This document shows positions 9,010 to 17,652 of a stretch of 64,000 nucleotides of DNA, one piece after another. The notes under the pieces are model-generated. The model ran no database searches. It was not told the origin of the DNA and saw only the letters and a list, made by a program, of their open reading frames with translations. The stretch comes from an uncultured Bacteroidota bacterium (GTDB lineage: Bacteria > Bacteroidota > Bacteroidia > Chitinophagales > Chitinophagaceae). The stretch lies in contig CAIVEW010000068.1 in the NCBI GenBank assembly GCA_903905065.1, forward strand, positions 62,001 to 126,000, read 5' to 3'. Each line of letters begins with the position of its first letter. Position 1 is the stretch's first letter. Position numbers and translations under genes: made by a program.

Positions 9010-9381
9010 ATGAAGATCAGGATAAAGGGCAATTCGGTTCGTGTGCGCCTCACCCGCTCTGAGGTGGACCACTTTGCCGAAACAGGCTACCTGGAAGAGC
9101 AGACGGAATTTGGCAACAGCCATTTTATATACGCGCTGCAGAGCAAGGAAGGCATCCCCGCACTCGCAGCAGATTTTTCCGGGAACAAAATGACCATGTA
9201 CGTGCCTGCAAACATCCCCGCCGCATGGGCTGCCAATGAAACCGTAGGCTATGAAAACAACATGGACATCGGCGATGCCAAGCAACTATACCTGCTGCTG
9301 GAAAAAGACTTTAAGTGCATAGACGCTCCCGTACACGAAGATCAGAGCGATAATTTCGAGAACCCGCACAAGGTGTGTTAA
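9010..9381 (+). CDS. Conserved protein, DUF7009-like
   Basis: 123 aa, soluble, starting MKIRIKGNSVRVRLTRSEVD. It resembles a family of short Bacteroidota proteins that I recall as DUF7009, and ends with the Asn-Pro-His-x-x-Cys tail (FENPHKVC) that could bind metal. It follows fdhD, with its own promoter between; a link to molybdoenzyme maturation is only suggested by position. Confidence 0.65.
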   Translation: MKIRIKGNSVRVRLTRSEVDHFAETGYLEEQTEFGNSHFIYALQSKEGIPALAADFSGNKMTMYVPANIPAAWAANETVGYENNMDIGDAKQLYLLLEKDFKCIDAPVHEDQSDNFENPHKVC

Positions 9382-9441
9382 AATCATCATCTTCTTTATA
9401 CTTCTACCATTTCTCTGAAAAATGCGGGCCGCGCAACATCT

Positions 9442-9498
9442 CCCCTCCTGTTTTTAGGAGGGGCGTGCCTGAAAACATAGCGAAGCAGTGTTTTCAGG
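9442..9498. repeat. Two consecutive hairpins between convergent genes
   Basis: CCCCTCCT (9442-9449) pairs with AGGAGGGG (9456-9463) and, directly after, CCTGAAAACA (9468-9477) pairs with TGTTTTCAGG (9489-9498). Both are perfect. The pair lies between the convergent ends of the 123-aa gene and an NHL-repeat gene and may work as a two-way terminator or be a mobile palindromic repeat. Confidence 0.6.
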
Positions 9499-9526
9499 CC
9501 GGGGTGGTTGACTTGCGCATGAAATT

Positions 9527-10873
9527 CTACTCCACCACCACCTTCCTCACCACACGCTCATCTCCGCTCTGCAGATAAACAAAATAAACCCCCGCAGACT
9601 GGTCAGAAAGGTCTATTTCAGTAGTAGCGCCGTTGCTTACGGACGCGTATATTTTCTCACCCACCACATTGCGTACATCAATTAAGTATTGCTTGTTTGT
9701 CCGTGTTTGAATTGTGAATTTTCCAGTGGTGGGGTTGGGGTACACTTTTATATCACTCACATTCTGCGGCTCTTTTACGCTAGTAGGGTTATATACTTTG
9801 CGAATGCACTGGTTGTCGTAGTCGGCTATGATTATGTCGCCATTATCCGCCAGTATCGCATCACCAGGGACCATTTGAGCATTTAAAGGCGGGCCACCGT
9901 CACCTGAATATCCCCATGTATTATTGCCTGCTACTGTACTAATAATGTTTGTTACAGCATCTATTTTGCGCACAACTCCATTCCCAAATTCAGTAAGGAA
10001 AAGATTGTTTTGCTTGTCAAAAAATAAACCAGCAGGGCGGTTTAATTGAGCATTATTCGCTGGACCGCCGTCGCCGGAATAACCTACTGTGCCATTACCG
10101 GCAAATGTCGTAATAATACCTGTAGCAGCATCTACTTTACGAACTACATTATTCCACTGATCCGAAAAGAAAATATTGCCTGCATTGTCTAAACAAACTT
10201 TTTGAGCGCCATCTAATTCAGCATTTATTGCCAGACCATTATCGCCTGAATATCCGTTTGACCCATTCCCAGCAATAGTTGTAATAATTCCAGTAAATCC
10301 GTCCACTTTACGGACTACATCGTTGTAATAGTCTGCAATAAAAATATCTTTATGGGTATTAACGTATAAACCACTGGGGGCATTTAATTCTGCATTTATG
10401 GCTAGGCCGTTATCACCGGAGTATCCCGTAATACCATTTCCTGCAACAGTTGTGATAATGCCAGTGGAAACAGTTATCTTACGAATTCTGTTATCTAGCC
10501 CATCGGCTATATAAATATCTCCTACCGTATCTATAAATACATCAACGGGTTCCCATAATCCGGCATCTGTCGCTGGTCCATTATCGCCCGAATAACCTGT
10601 AGTATCTCTGCCTGCAATTGTAGTAATAATACCTGCGGGGTCTATTTTCCTTACCCTGTTGTTCGCAACATCCGCAATTAACAAATTACCCGATTTATCA
10701 AAGCATACTGCTTCCGGAAACCACAATTTTGCATCTATTGCAGGGCCGTTGTCTCCACCATAGCCTGCGCTGGTGTCTTTGTTGGCAATGGTCTCAATAA
10801 TCTCAACCTGCGCCTGCCCCGCAAGCGGCATACAGGCAATAACAAGAAGCAATAGGAAGAAGGCTTTCTTCAT
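9527..10873 (-). CDS. NHL-repeat T9SS type A protein (copy 1)
   Basis: 448 aa. Signal peptide MKKAFFLLLLVIACMPLAGQ. Six repeats of about 55 residues follow the pattern GYSGDNGPAxxAxL...DxxGNxxIADxxNxxxRKID...GIITTIAG, expected to fold as a beta-propeller. The C-terminus is a type A sorting domain (VYPNPTTGKFTIQT ... QSAGVYFVYLQSGDERVVRKVVVE). It is a paralogue of the next gene; the signal peptide, the last 70 residues and the 24 bp before the ATG are almost identical while the propeller core differs. Surface or secreted; ligand unknown. Confidence 0.9.
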   Translation of the reverse strand: MKKAFFLLLLVIACMPLAGQAQVEIIETIANKDTSAGYGGDNGPAIDAKLWFPEAVCFDKSGNLLIADVANNRVRKIDPAGIITTIAGRDTTGYSGDNGPATDAGLWEPVDVFIDTVGDIYIADGLDNRIRKITVSTGIITTVAGNGITGYSGDNGLAINAELNAPSGLYVNTHKDIFIADYYNDVVRKVDGFTGIITTIAGNGSNGYSGDNGLAINAELDGAQKVCLDNAGNIFFSDQWNNVVRKVDAATGIITTFAGNGTVGYSGDGGPANNAQLNRPAGLFFDKQNNLFLTEFGNGVVRKIDAVTNIISTVAGNNTWGYSGDGGPPLNAQMVPGDAILADNGDIIIADYDNQCIRKVYNPTSVKEPQNVSDIKVYPNPTTGKFTIQTRTNKQYLIDVRNVVGEKIYASVSNGATTEIDLSDQSAGVYFVYLQSGDERVVRKVVVE

Positions 10874-11042
10874 TTATCAAATCTAAACATTAATTGTCTG
10901 AATATTATTTGAACGTGGAAATCAATGTAGGCTCACGTTTCATTTCTGCTCACCGGAAGTTATCTTCATGTCTCATAACTCATTCGACCTCACCCTCTCC
11001 TTCGGAGGGGGCCAGCGAAGGGGCGTAGCTCAAGGGGTGAAG

Positions 11043-12380
11043 CTACTCCACCACCACCTTCTTCACCACCCGCTCCTCACCACTCTGCAGATAAACAAAG
11101 TACAGCCCCGCAGGTTGGTTAGAAATGTCTATTTCCGTTATAGTACCATTACTTATGGACTCGTATATTTTCTCACCAACCACATTACGTACATCTATTG
11201 AGTATTGTTTGTATGCACGTGTTTGGATAGTGAATTTACCGGTGGTGGGATTGGGGTATGTAATTATGCCTTTGCTATTACTGGATATGCTGCCTACCAA
11301 TACATTGTACCGTATCAGCCGGATGCGGTTATTGTCGGCATCAGCAATGTATATGTTTCCATTGGGGGCTATAGCAACATTAACAGGAATTTTAAGTTCT
11401 GCCGCTAGCGGACTACCATTATCACCCCCATAACCACTAGTGCCGTTACCGGCAATAGTGGTGATGATCCCTGCAGTATCTACTCTGCGTATTCGGTTAT
11501 TGGTTGCATCACCGATATATAAATTGCCAATTTTATCCAAAGTAACACCGGATGGCGCATTTAGTGATGTTGACGTTGCCGGCACATCATCGCCTGTATA
11601 GCCAACTGTCGCATTACCGGCAATAGTCGTGATAATTCCGTCAGTATTTGGATTGAACTTCCGCACTCGGCTATTTCCTTCGTCAGTAAAAAACAAATTT
11701 ATCGATTTATCAATTGCTATCCAGTATGGGTGATATAACGTAGCTGAAGTAGCCGGATTATTATCGCCGCTAAAGCCAGCAGTACCAGTTCCGGCAATGG
11801 TAGTTATGATGCCGGAAGCATTTACCATCCGGATTCGATTGTTTACAAAATCTGCAATATATATATTGCCGGATGTATCTATGGCTATCCCCGAAGGATT
11901 ATTCAATTCAGCGGCCGTAGCAGCTATGCCATCTTCGTTGTAACCGGGAGTACCGGTTCCCGCAACCGTAAAAATAAAGCCAAATGTGTCAATCTTGCGT
12001 ATCCTGTTGTTACCTACATCGGCAACAAAAATATTGCCAGTATCATCTATTGCAATGCTCCATGGACCATATATTTTCGCATCAGTCGCCAGTATGCTAT
12101 CTCCATTGTAGCCAGTGCTTCCTGTTCCGGCAATAGTCGTAATGATTCCTGAAGTATCTATTTTACGAATAACGCTATTACCTGCATCAGCAAAATATAG
12201 ATTACCTTTTTTATCCAGTATCACCCCACTCGGCTGCCGTAGTTTCGCGTTTATCGCAGGGCCGTTATCGCCTGTATAGCCTATTGTCCCGGTGCCAGCA
12301 ACGGTTGTAATGACCTGCCCCCGCCCCACAAGCGGCATACAGGCAATAACAAGAAGCAATAGGAAGAAGGCTTTCTTCAT
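11043..12380 (-). CDS. NHL-repeat T9SS type A protein (copy 2)
   Basis: 445 aa, paralogue of the gene at 9527-10873. Signal peptide MKKAFFLLLLVIACMPLVGR, six NHL-like repeats (GYTGDNGPAINAKL, GYNGDSILATDAKI, GYNEDGIAATAAEL and so on) and a type A sorting domain ending EERVVKKVVVE. The leader just upstream of the ATG (TTCATTTATCAAATCTAAAC on the plus strand) is the same as in copy 1, so each copy probably has the same promoter. The 169-bp space between the copies has GC-rich palindromic sequence (CCCTCTCCTTCGGAGGGGG) and no gene. Confidence 0.9.
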   Translation of the reverse strand: MKKAFFLLLLVIACMPLVGRGQVITTVAGTGTIGYTGDNGPAINAKLRQPSGVILDKKGNLYFADAGNSVIRKIDTSGIITTIAGTGSTGYNGDSILATDAKIYGPWSIAIDDTGNIFVADVGNNRIRKIDTFGFIFTVAGTGTPGYNEDGIAATAAELNNPSGIAIDTSGNIYIADFVNNRIRMVNASGIITTIAGTGTAGFSGDNNPATSATLYHPYWIAIDKSINLFFTDEGNSRVRKFNPNTDGIITTIAGNATVGYTGDDVPATSTSLNAPSGVTLDKIGNLYIGDATNNRIRRVDTAGIITTIAGNGTSGYGGDNGSPLAAELKIPVNVAIAPNGNIYIADADNNRIRLIRYNVLVGSISSNSKGIITYPNPTTGKFTIQTRAYKQYSIDVRNVVGEKIYESISNGTITEIDISNQPAGLYFVYLQSGEERVVKKVVVE

Positions 12381-12466
12381 TTATCAAATCTAAACATTAA
12401 ATGTCGCTAATTGATTTATTCTGGGTGGGGTTGATAAACATTACTTCACCCTAATACAAAAGAAAT

Positions 12467-12529
12467 AAGCGGGGTTACCATCCAAACTAACTGATCATAA
12501 TTCCTTCAAAAATCCAGATAACCCCGCTT
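12467..12529. other. Long inverted repeat in the 345-bp gap 12381-12725
   Basis: AAGCGGGGTTA (12467-12477) pairs perfectly with TAACCCCGCTT (12519-12529) around a 41-nt spacer and is followed by a short T-rich stretch. It lies between divergent genes. It could be a structured small RNA or leader element. Nothing else coding was seen in this AT-rich gap. Confidence 0.4.
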
Positions 12530-12725
12530 TGTTAATCAATTGCAAATGACGTGCCAGTAAAATTTAAGCGAATTTATTTTGTTAATTAGCTATATTACAA
12601 TTAAATACACTTATAAAATAAAATTCTTTGAAAAATATTTTGCAGAACGTTTGGTAGTTTCAGAAAGACGATATACATTTGTATTAACAAATCAATCACA
12701 AACGCTTCACAAAACATTAAAAAAT

Positions 12726-13142
12726 ATGAAAAAGATACTCCTAATCGCAGCCATCACAATCATCAGCGCACCTGGCGCTTTTGCACAGAAACGCATCGTT
12801 GAGAATGCCGGCAAAGAAGTTGCCCTCGTTCCAGCCAAAGATGCTAAAGTACTCACAGACCGCAAAGCCTGTGCCATCACTAATAATTCTGTAGACCGTA
12901 CGGTTACGGTTCGTATAGAAGAATCGGTAATGGTCAATGACTACTTACAAAAAAGAATAAAGGTGATAGAGAAGATCGGGCCAAAGGAGCAGAAGTTCGT
13001 GGGGTATGCCGGCTGCGAGGCCAACGTACTTGGCGAAAAATGTGCCGGCTACAAGATCCTGCTTGCATACTATGACGACGCACGCTCGGCCGCACCACAA
13101 ATGAACGTAAAAGCAGCAGACGCAGTAGCCATGCTTAAATAA
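12726..13142 (+). CDS. Small secreted protein of unknown function
   Basis: 138 aa. Signal peptide MKKILLIAAITIISAPGAFA then QKR. The mature part has three Cys (RKACAITNNS, GYAGCEANVLGEKCAGYK) and a beta-rich middle (DRTVTVRIEESVMVN). No family recognised. The open frame runs 49 codons further upstream but that sequence is AT-rich leader; the signal peptide fixes the start. Confidence 0.75.
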   Translation: MKKILLIAAITIISAPGAFAQKRIVENAGKEVALVPAKDAKVLTDRKACAITNNSVDRTVTVRIEESVMVNDYLQKRIKVIEKIGPKEQKFVGYAGCEANVLGEKCAGYKILLAYYDDARSAAPQMNVKAADAVAMLK

Positions 13143-13217
13143 TACTTACTTGAGTCTATCCTTCCGGGAGCCGCAACATCAGCTTGCGGCTTTCTTTATG
13201 GAGTAACCCGCCCCTCG

Positions 13218-13232
13218 TGGCACGAATATTGA
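13218..13232 (+). promoter_or_regulatory. Sigma-54-like promoter (-24/-12)
   Basis: TGGCACG at 13218-13224, then AATA, then TTGA at 13229-13232. The consensus is TGGCACG-N4-TTGC; only the C at -12 is changed. The next gene starts 155 bp downstream. rpoN and an NtrC-type activator are encoded at 47.7-50.6 kb. Eye match only. Confidence 0.35.
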
Positions 13233-13387
13233 TTTGTGATAACTGGTTGATTATTAACACAATAGCGCAGATTGATGACTTACGACTCACGAATTATGAC
13301 CATTTCGGATTTTTTTTTTCAGGAACTGGGTTACCTTTTTCTGTTTACGGTATAAACTGCAAAATCTAACTCAAAAAACAAAAAATT

Positions 13388-13651
13388 ATGAAACTTGTAA
13401 AATTAAGCGTACTCGCTCTTTCAATGGGTCTTTTTGTAGCTTCTTGCGGTAACGGCAACGGTGATGCTGCTAAGGCGAGCGCAGATTCTGCTGCTGCTGC
13501 TGCCACTGCTGCTCCAGCCGCTCCAGCTCCGGCTCCAGCTCCTGCTGACACTACTGCTAAGCCAGCTGCTATGGATACAACAGCTAAGGCTGCTGCTCCT
13601 GCTGACAAAATGGAGAAGAAAGATGACAAGAAAATGGAAAAGAAGAAATAA
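13388..13651 (+). CDS. Ala/Pro-rich mini-lipoprotein (copy 1)
   Basis: 87 aa. Lipoprotein signal MKLVKLSVLALSMGLFVASC with the lipid Cys at residue 20. The mature part is low complexity: Ala/Pro/Asp/Thr-rich, then a Lys/Glu/Asp/Met tail (KMEKKDDKKMEKKK). Probably an abundant extended periplasmic or outer-membrane lipoprotein. Tandem paralogue of the gene at 13906; the 50 bp before each ATG are also similar (GGTTACCTTTT...GGTATAAACTG / GGTATTAACTG). Confidence 0.8.
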   Translation: MKLVKLSVLALSMGLFVASCGNGNGDAAKASADSAAAAATAAPAAPAPAPAPADTTAKPAAMDTTAKAAAPADKMEKKDDKKMEKKK

Positions 13652-13670
13652 TTATTTCTCCTTCGATCTT

Positions 13671-13706
13671 AATAATAAAACATCCCAACAGGGATGTTTT
13701 ATTATT
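13671..13706 (+). terminator. Terminator of mini-lipoprotein copy 1
   Basis: Perfect 16-bp stem, AATAATAAAACATCCC (13671-13686) with its reverse complement (13691-13706), 4-nt loop AACA, T-rich end. Symmetric, so it could also act from the other side. Confidence 0.9.
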
Positions 13707-13905
13707 TTAGGGCAAACGGCAACGCAAAACGAAAAAAAATACAGAAGGAAACCGAAAATCTTTTGTTTACAATCAATTGACGGTCAGTCGTATAAGAAAG
13801 ATAGAAGTCCTGCTGGTCCTTTTAATCTGAAATCCTGATCCGCGACCGGGTTACCTTTTCTCCTTTTTGGTATTAACTGTATAACCAACTAAAAAGAAAA
13901 AAATT

Positions 13906-14178
13906 ATGAAATTCGTAAAATTAAGCGTGCTTGCACTTTCGATGGGTCTTTTTGTAGCTTCTTGCGGCAACAGCAGCACTGACGCTACTAAGACAACTGA
14001 TTCTACTTCAACTACATCTACTGCTACTGCAGCACCGGCGTCTCCAGCACCAGCTCCTGCTGATACAATGGCTGCAGGTCCTGCAAAGCCAGCTGCTGAT
14101 ACTACTAAGCCAGCTACAGAAAGCAAAATGGAAACTAAGACCACTACTACAGAAAAAACAAAAACTAAGACTAAGTAA
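13906..14178 (+). CDS. Ala/Thr/Pro-rich mini-lipoprotein (copy 2)
   Basis: 90 aa, with signal MKFVKLSVLALSMGLFVASC nearly identical to copy 1. The mature part has drifted to Thr/Ser/Lys-rich (TTDSTSTTSTATAAP, ending in a KTKTK tail). The contrast between a frozen signal and leader and a free mature sequence suggests that composition, not exact sequence, matters. It has its own leader and terminator. Confidence 0.8.
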   Translation: MKFVKLSVLALSMGLFVASCGNSSTDATKTTDSTSTTSTATAAPASPAPAPADTMAAGPAKPAADTTKPATESKMETKTTTTEKTKTKTK

Positions 14179-14205
14179 GTTTTACTGTAACAAAATTAAA
14201 ATAGT

Positions 14206-14238
14206 AAACCATCTGCTAACCGCAGGTGGTTTATTGTT
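14206..14238 (+). terminator. Terminator of mini-lipoprotein copy 2
   Basis: AAACCATCTGC (14206-14216) pairs with GCAGGTGGTTT (14222-14232) with one G-T pair, followed by ATTGTTTT. Confidence 0.85.
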
Positions 14239-14364
14239 TTGGTTAAACCCTCCAAATGCAAGCTTGTTTTGCTCTGCGGAAAATTTTCAGCTTATTGAGT
14301 ATGGAGTGCCGGTATTTTACCATAATCGGTAAATCAGTTAATCCCGGCTAATCTGAGGTTCAAA

Positions 14365-16032
14365 CTACTTACTCATCTCCACCGGTAACACCATTTCTTT
14401 GCCGTCCCTGGTAACGGTTACCTGCGTTTTATCACCTGGCGAGAGTTTCCCCAGCGCCTCCATGTAGCTTTGCAGCCCGTTAATGCGCACATCGCCCAGC
14501 TTGGTAATGATGTCTCCGCGCTTTATCCCTGCCTTCATGGCTGGCCGGTTGTCACTTACGCCATCCACGCGCACGCCGCCTTCCTGGAACGAATAGTCGG
14601 GCATGATTCCCAGTGATACTTTATAGCTTCTTCTCCCGGTTGCTGTTTGTTTGGTGGCCGTAAAAGCCGGTTTCACATTTTCCTTGTCCAGCTTGGTCAC
14701 TACTTTTTTTACATAGTCCAGCACCATGGCCTCACCGGCATAGTTCAGCAATTCGGCTTTGTCGCTGGGTTTGTGGTAATCCATATGCTGGCCGGTAAAA
14801 AAGAAAAGCACAGGAATACCCACATTGTAAAAGCTGGTATGGTCCGATGGCCCTACCCCGGAGCTGTCCAGTTTCAGTTTAAAATCAGTGCCTTCTGCTA
14901 CCACATCACCCCACGCCGGTGAGGTACCCACGCCTCCCAGTTCCAGGTAATGGGTACTGTCGTTCAGGCGGCCCACCATGTCCATGTTTATCATATAGGC
15001 TATATGTGCGCTGTCTATGCTTTGGTCTTTCACAAAATTCTTCGATCCGTATAGCCCTAGCTCCTCACCGGAGAAGTTCAGGAACAGGTAATTGTAATGA
15101 TTCAGTTTCTTGCTGTTCTTTTTCACCCATTTGGCCATCTGCAGCACTGCAGCCGTACCACTCGCATTATCATCCGCACCATGGTGTATCTGGTGTTCTT
15201 TGACTGCATTTGCATACAAGCTGTTGCCGTCTTCGCCATAACCCAGGTGGTCGTAATGCGCGCCCAATATCACGGTATAGCGTGCGTGGTTGTCAATGTA
15301 GGCTGCAATGTTGGTACCGGTGCGCTCCACTTTGTTCACACTCACATTAAGGTCTACCGATAAGCCCTTCTGGGCGCCGGTGTCGGGTTGTTTTACATAT
15401 TTTTGGTAGGCGCTATGAGTGAGATATACTACAGGTATCCCCAACTGCTCCAGCTCGGAGTGTTTGTTAAATACCGGCTCCCACTTGCTACCATATCCAT
15501 CATAGAACATCACAGCCGAGGCACCCTGTTTCTGAGCCTCTTTGCTGCGGTCAAACATGGACTGATCGGCTTCAAAATGTGGATTATTGGCCGCGTCCTG
15601 GTCGGCATACAGCGGCAATAGCCAGATGTTGCCTTGTTCCATCACATCTGGCAGTACATCACCTGCCATATGCTTGTTTGCGCTGAACGGCAGCGGGAAC
15701 ACGTCCTCATCCATCTTCATCGGGGTACCATTAATGAGTACCGCAGTGCCGGAGGCTATTTCCTTGCCGTAAATAAAATGAAACGGGTAGCTGTACTGGC
15801 TTTTATAAGGGGCTACTTCTTCCGCCCTATATCGCTTTTCAATATAATCAGCAGCTTTGTGTTCGCCCACTGTGCCGGTGCGCCGGCCCTCCAGCTCATC
15901 CGATGCCAGGTAGGCTACGTCTGCCTGCAGCTCCTGCGCCACCTTTTTCGCCGCTTTCTTTTGTGCAAAGACGGAAGGCTGTACTGTCAAAAAGAGTATC
16001 GAAAAAACCAGCGTAAAAATACGGATCAGCAT
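14365..16032 (-). CDS. M28-family zinc aminopeptidase with PA and PDZ domains
   Basis: About 555 aa. Signal peptide (MLIRIFTLVFSILFLTVQPSVFAQ). A protease-associated (PA) domain is inserted in the first half. M28 metal ligands are in GAHYDHLG, HHGADDNASG, FSGEELGLYGS, MINMDMVG and DYHKPSDKAE. A C-terminal PDZ domain (GGVRVDGVSDNRPAMKAG ... RGDIITKLGD) follows. Expected to be a periplasmic or secreted aminopeptidase. Start at 16032 because the signal begins there; six extra codons upstream are possible. Confidence 0.93.
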   Translation of the reverse strand: MLIRIFTLVFSILFLTVQPSVFAQKKAAKKVAQELQADVAYLASDELEGRRTGTVGEHKAADYIEKRYRAEEVAPYKSQYSYPFHFIYGKEIASGTAVLINGTPMKMDEDVFPLPFSANKHMAGDVLPDVMEQGNIWLLPLYADQDAANNPHFEADQSMFDRSKEAQKQGASAVMFYDGYGSKWEPVFNKHSELEQLGIPVVYLTHSAYQKYVKQPDTGAQKGLSVDLNVSVNKVERTGTNIAAYIDNHARYTVILGAHYDHLGYGEDGNSLYANAVKEHQIHHGADDNASGTAAVLQMAKWVKKNSKKLNHYNYLFLNFSGEELGLYGSKNFVKDQSIDSAHIAYMINMDMVGRLNDSTHYLELGGVGTSPAWGDVVAEGTDFKLKLDSSGVGPSDHTSFYNVGIPVLFFFTGQHMDYHKPSDKAELLNYAGEAMVLDYVKKVVTKLDKENVKPAFTATKQTATGRRSYKVSLGIMPDYSFQEGGVRVDGVSDNRPAMKAGIKRGDIITKLGDVRINGLQSYMEALGKLSPGDKTQVTVTRDGKEMVLPVEMSK

Positions 16033-16090
16033 AGCAGTATTTGCTGACAAATATACGGAGAATAGCTTCGGCTAAAGAGTGTGATAAATA

Positions 16091-16116
16091 AAAAAAACCG
16101 CCTCGGAAGGAGGCGG
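16091..16116 (-). terminator. Terminator of scpB
   Basis: CCGCCTC (16098-16104) pairs with GAGGCGG (16110-16116); on the minus strand it is followed by seven or more T. It lies 43 bp beyond the scpB stop. Confidence 0.85.
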
Positions 16117-16158
16117 CGAGTTGTGAATATGCAATATTATTCTTGTGCTACCACGGCA

Positions 16159-16797
16159 TCAAGAGGCTTTTTTCAGTATTGTATGCTCTGGCAGCAAAGC
16201 TATACCAGGGTTGTCGTTTGGCTGTGCTTCTTCCGCATTGGTAGGCGTCACCAGTTGCACATCGCTGATATCTTTCAGCTGCGGCAATTGCGAAGCAGAA
16301 TTGATACCCAGGTAATCCATGAAGTTCTTTGAGGTCGTGTAGATCAATGGTTTGCCGGCCATTTCTTCATTACGGCCTGCAATAACAATCAATTCCTTTT
16401 CCAGCAATTTCTGAATACTGTAGTCAGCGCTCACGCCGCGTATGTACTCTATATCACTCTTGGTAATAGGCTGCTTGTAAGCTATGATAGACAGTGTTTC
16501 CATTGCAGCGGTTGACAGCTTCTTTATATGCTTGTCGCCGTTCAGTTGCAGCACTGTTTTATGGAATGCTTTCTTGGTGAGGAACTGGAAACCACCCCCT
16601 ATTTCCTTCAAATGGAAAGGGTAGTAGTCAACATCATACTTCTCACGGATGGCGTCTATGCAGGTGGCTATCCTTTCAGATTCAATTGCTGTTTCCAGCG
16701 CCTGGCCCAGCGTCTCTGTTATTTCCATTTGTGTTAATGGCCGCTCGCTTGCAAATATGAGGGCCTCTACGTGCGGCATCAGTTGTTCGATATCCAT
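16159..16797 (-). CDS. scpB: Segregation and condensation protein ScpB
   Basis: 212 aa. Tandem winged-helix protein that joins ScpA and SMC in the bacterial condensin. Family features: IEALIFASERPLT-like start (VEALIFASERPLTQMEI), the ALETLSIIAYKQPITKSDIE-type core (seen as METLSIIAYKQPITKSDIE) and the IRGVSADYSIQKLLEKELI segment. Length is usual for the family plus a short acidic tail. scpA is not in the window. Confidence 0.93.
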   Translation of the reverse strand: MDIEQLMPHVEALIFASERPLTQMEITETLGQALETAIESERIATCIDAIREKYDVDYYPFHLKEIGGGFQFLTKKAFHKTVLQLNGDKHIKKLSTAAMETLSIIAYKQPITKSDIEYIRGVSADYSIQKLLEKELIVIAGRNEEMAGKPLIYTTSKNFMDYLGINSASQLPQLKDISDVQLVTPTNAEEAQPNDNPGIALLPEHTILKKAS

Positions 16798-16965
16798 GCT
16801 GTTCTCCTTTTCTTTTTCACTACCGAAATTAGGCTACCTGTTCAATCCATCGGGAATAAGTAATGCACCAAATGTGAATAACTTCTCCGTCATTGTTGAG
16901 CAGAATAACAATCTATACAAAGGTACGAAAGATACCTATGGCAAGCGATCATGCCCTCTTGGCCG

Positions 16966-17493
16966 CTACCCGAAAGCAGCCACAATTAGCGCGAGTACAA
17001 ACAAAAAGAATACATCAATACTACCAAGAATGATGCCCGCCAGCGCGAGCCCAATGAATTTATGCCTTCTGCTCGGCCTGCCCTTTACCCCGAAAATGAT
17101 CCCCGCCAGGCCGCATAAGATACCGAAAATGATAGCTGGAATCGCCGCCCCGCCGATCACCGTAGTGCCTGTCCCCACGGCAACCACGGAAAATCCGATA
17201 ATTATGCAAATGAAACCTACCAGGGAGCACGCGAAAGAAGTAATTGCCTGCCAGGCTGATTTTTTACGCTTGCTGCCTGCTTTATGGTCGTCGGAGAACG
17301 TGTTTTTTAGCTTGCTTTTGATCTCAGCTACAAGGGCTTTCTTTCGGGCGCGGGTATCCAGCTTCGTATCAGCCGGCTTATTGATCGTTTCCGTGGTACT
17401 GTGTTTGGAGATCACAAATCCCGCTAACGCTTGTTGGTTGCCGGTTACGGTGAGCATAAGTGCAATAAAGATGGCGAATACTATTTTTTTCAT
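16966..17493 (-). CDS. Membrane protein, DUF4190-like
   Basis: 175 aa. N-terminal hydrophobic signal or anchor, a basic polar stretch (about residues 35-78), then three hydrophobic segments (FACSLVGFICIIIGFSVVAV, AIPAIIFGILCGLAGIIFGV, GLALAGIILGSIDVFFLFVLALIV). The small-residue-rich spans with GKxG-like turns resemble DUF4190-type proteins. Function unknown. Confidence 0.65.
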   Translation of the reverse strand: MKKIVFAIFIALMLTVTGNQQALAGFVISKHSTTETINKPADTKLDTRARKKALVAEIKSKLKNTFSDDHKAGSKRKKSAWQAITSFACSLVGFICIIIGFSVVAVGTGTTVIGGAAIPAIIFGILCGLAGIIFGVKGRPSRRHKFIGLALAGIILGSIDVFFLFVLALIVAAFG

Positions 17494-17652
17494 TTTTGCT
17501 TTTTAGAGGTTAATTGCGGAGATGGTTTCAACAACGTGTGACACAAGTTATGTATTAAGACTTGTTTATAACTTTTTTTTAACTACCGCATAACATTCTG
17601 GTCATATTAAAGTAGTCCTTTTGTATAACCAAATGCTTCGTCGAAGGGAATA

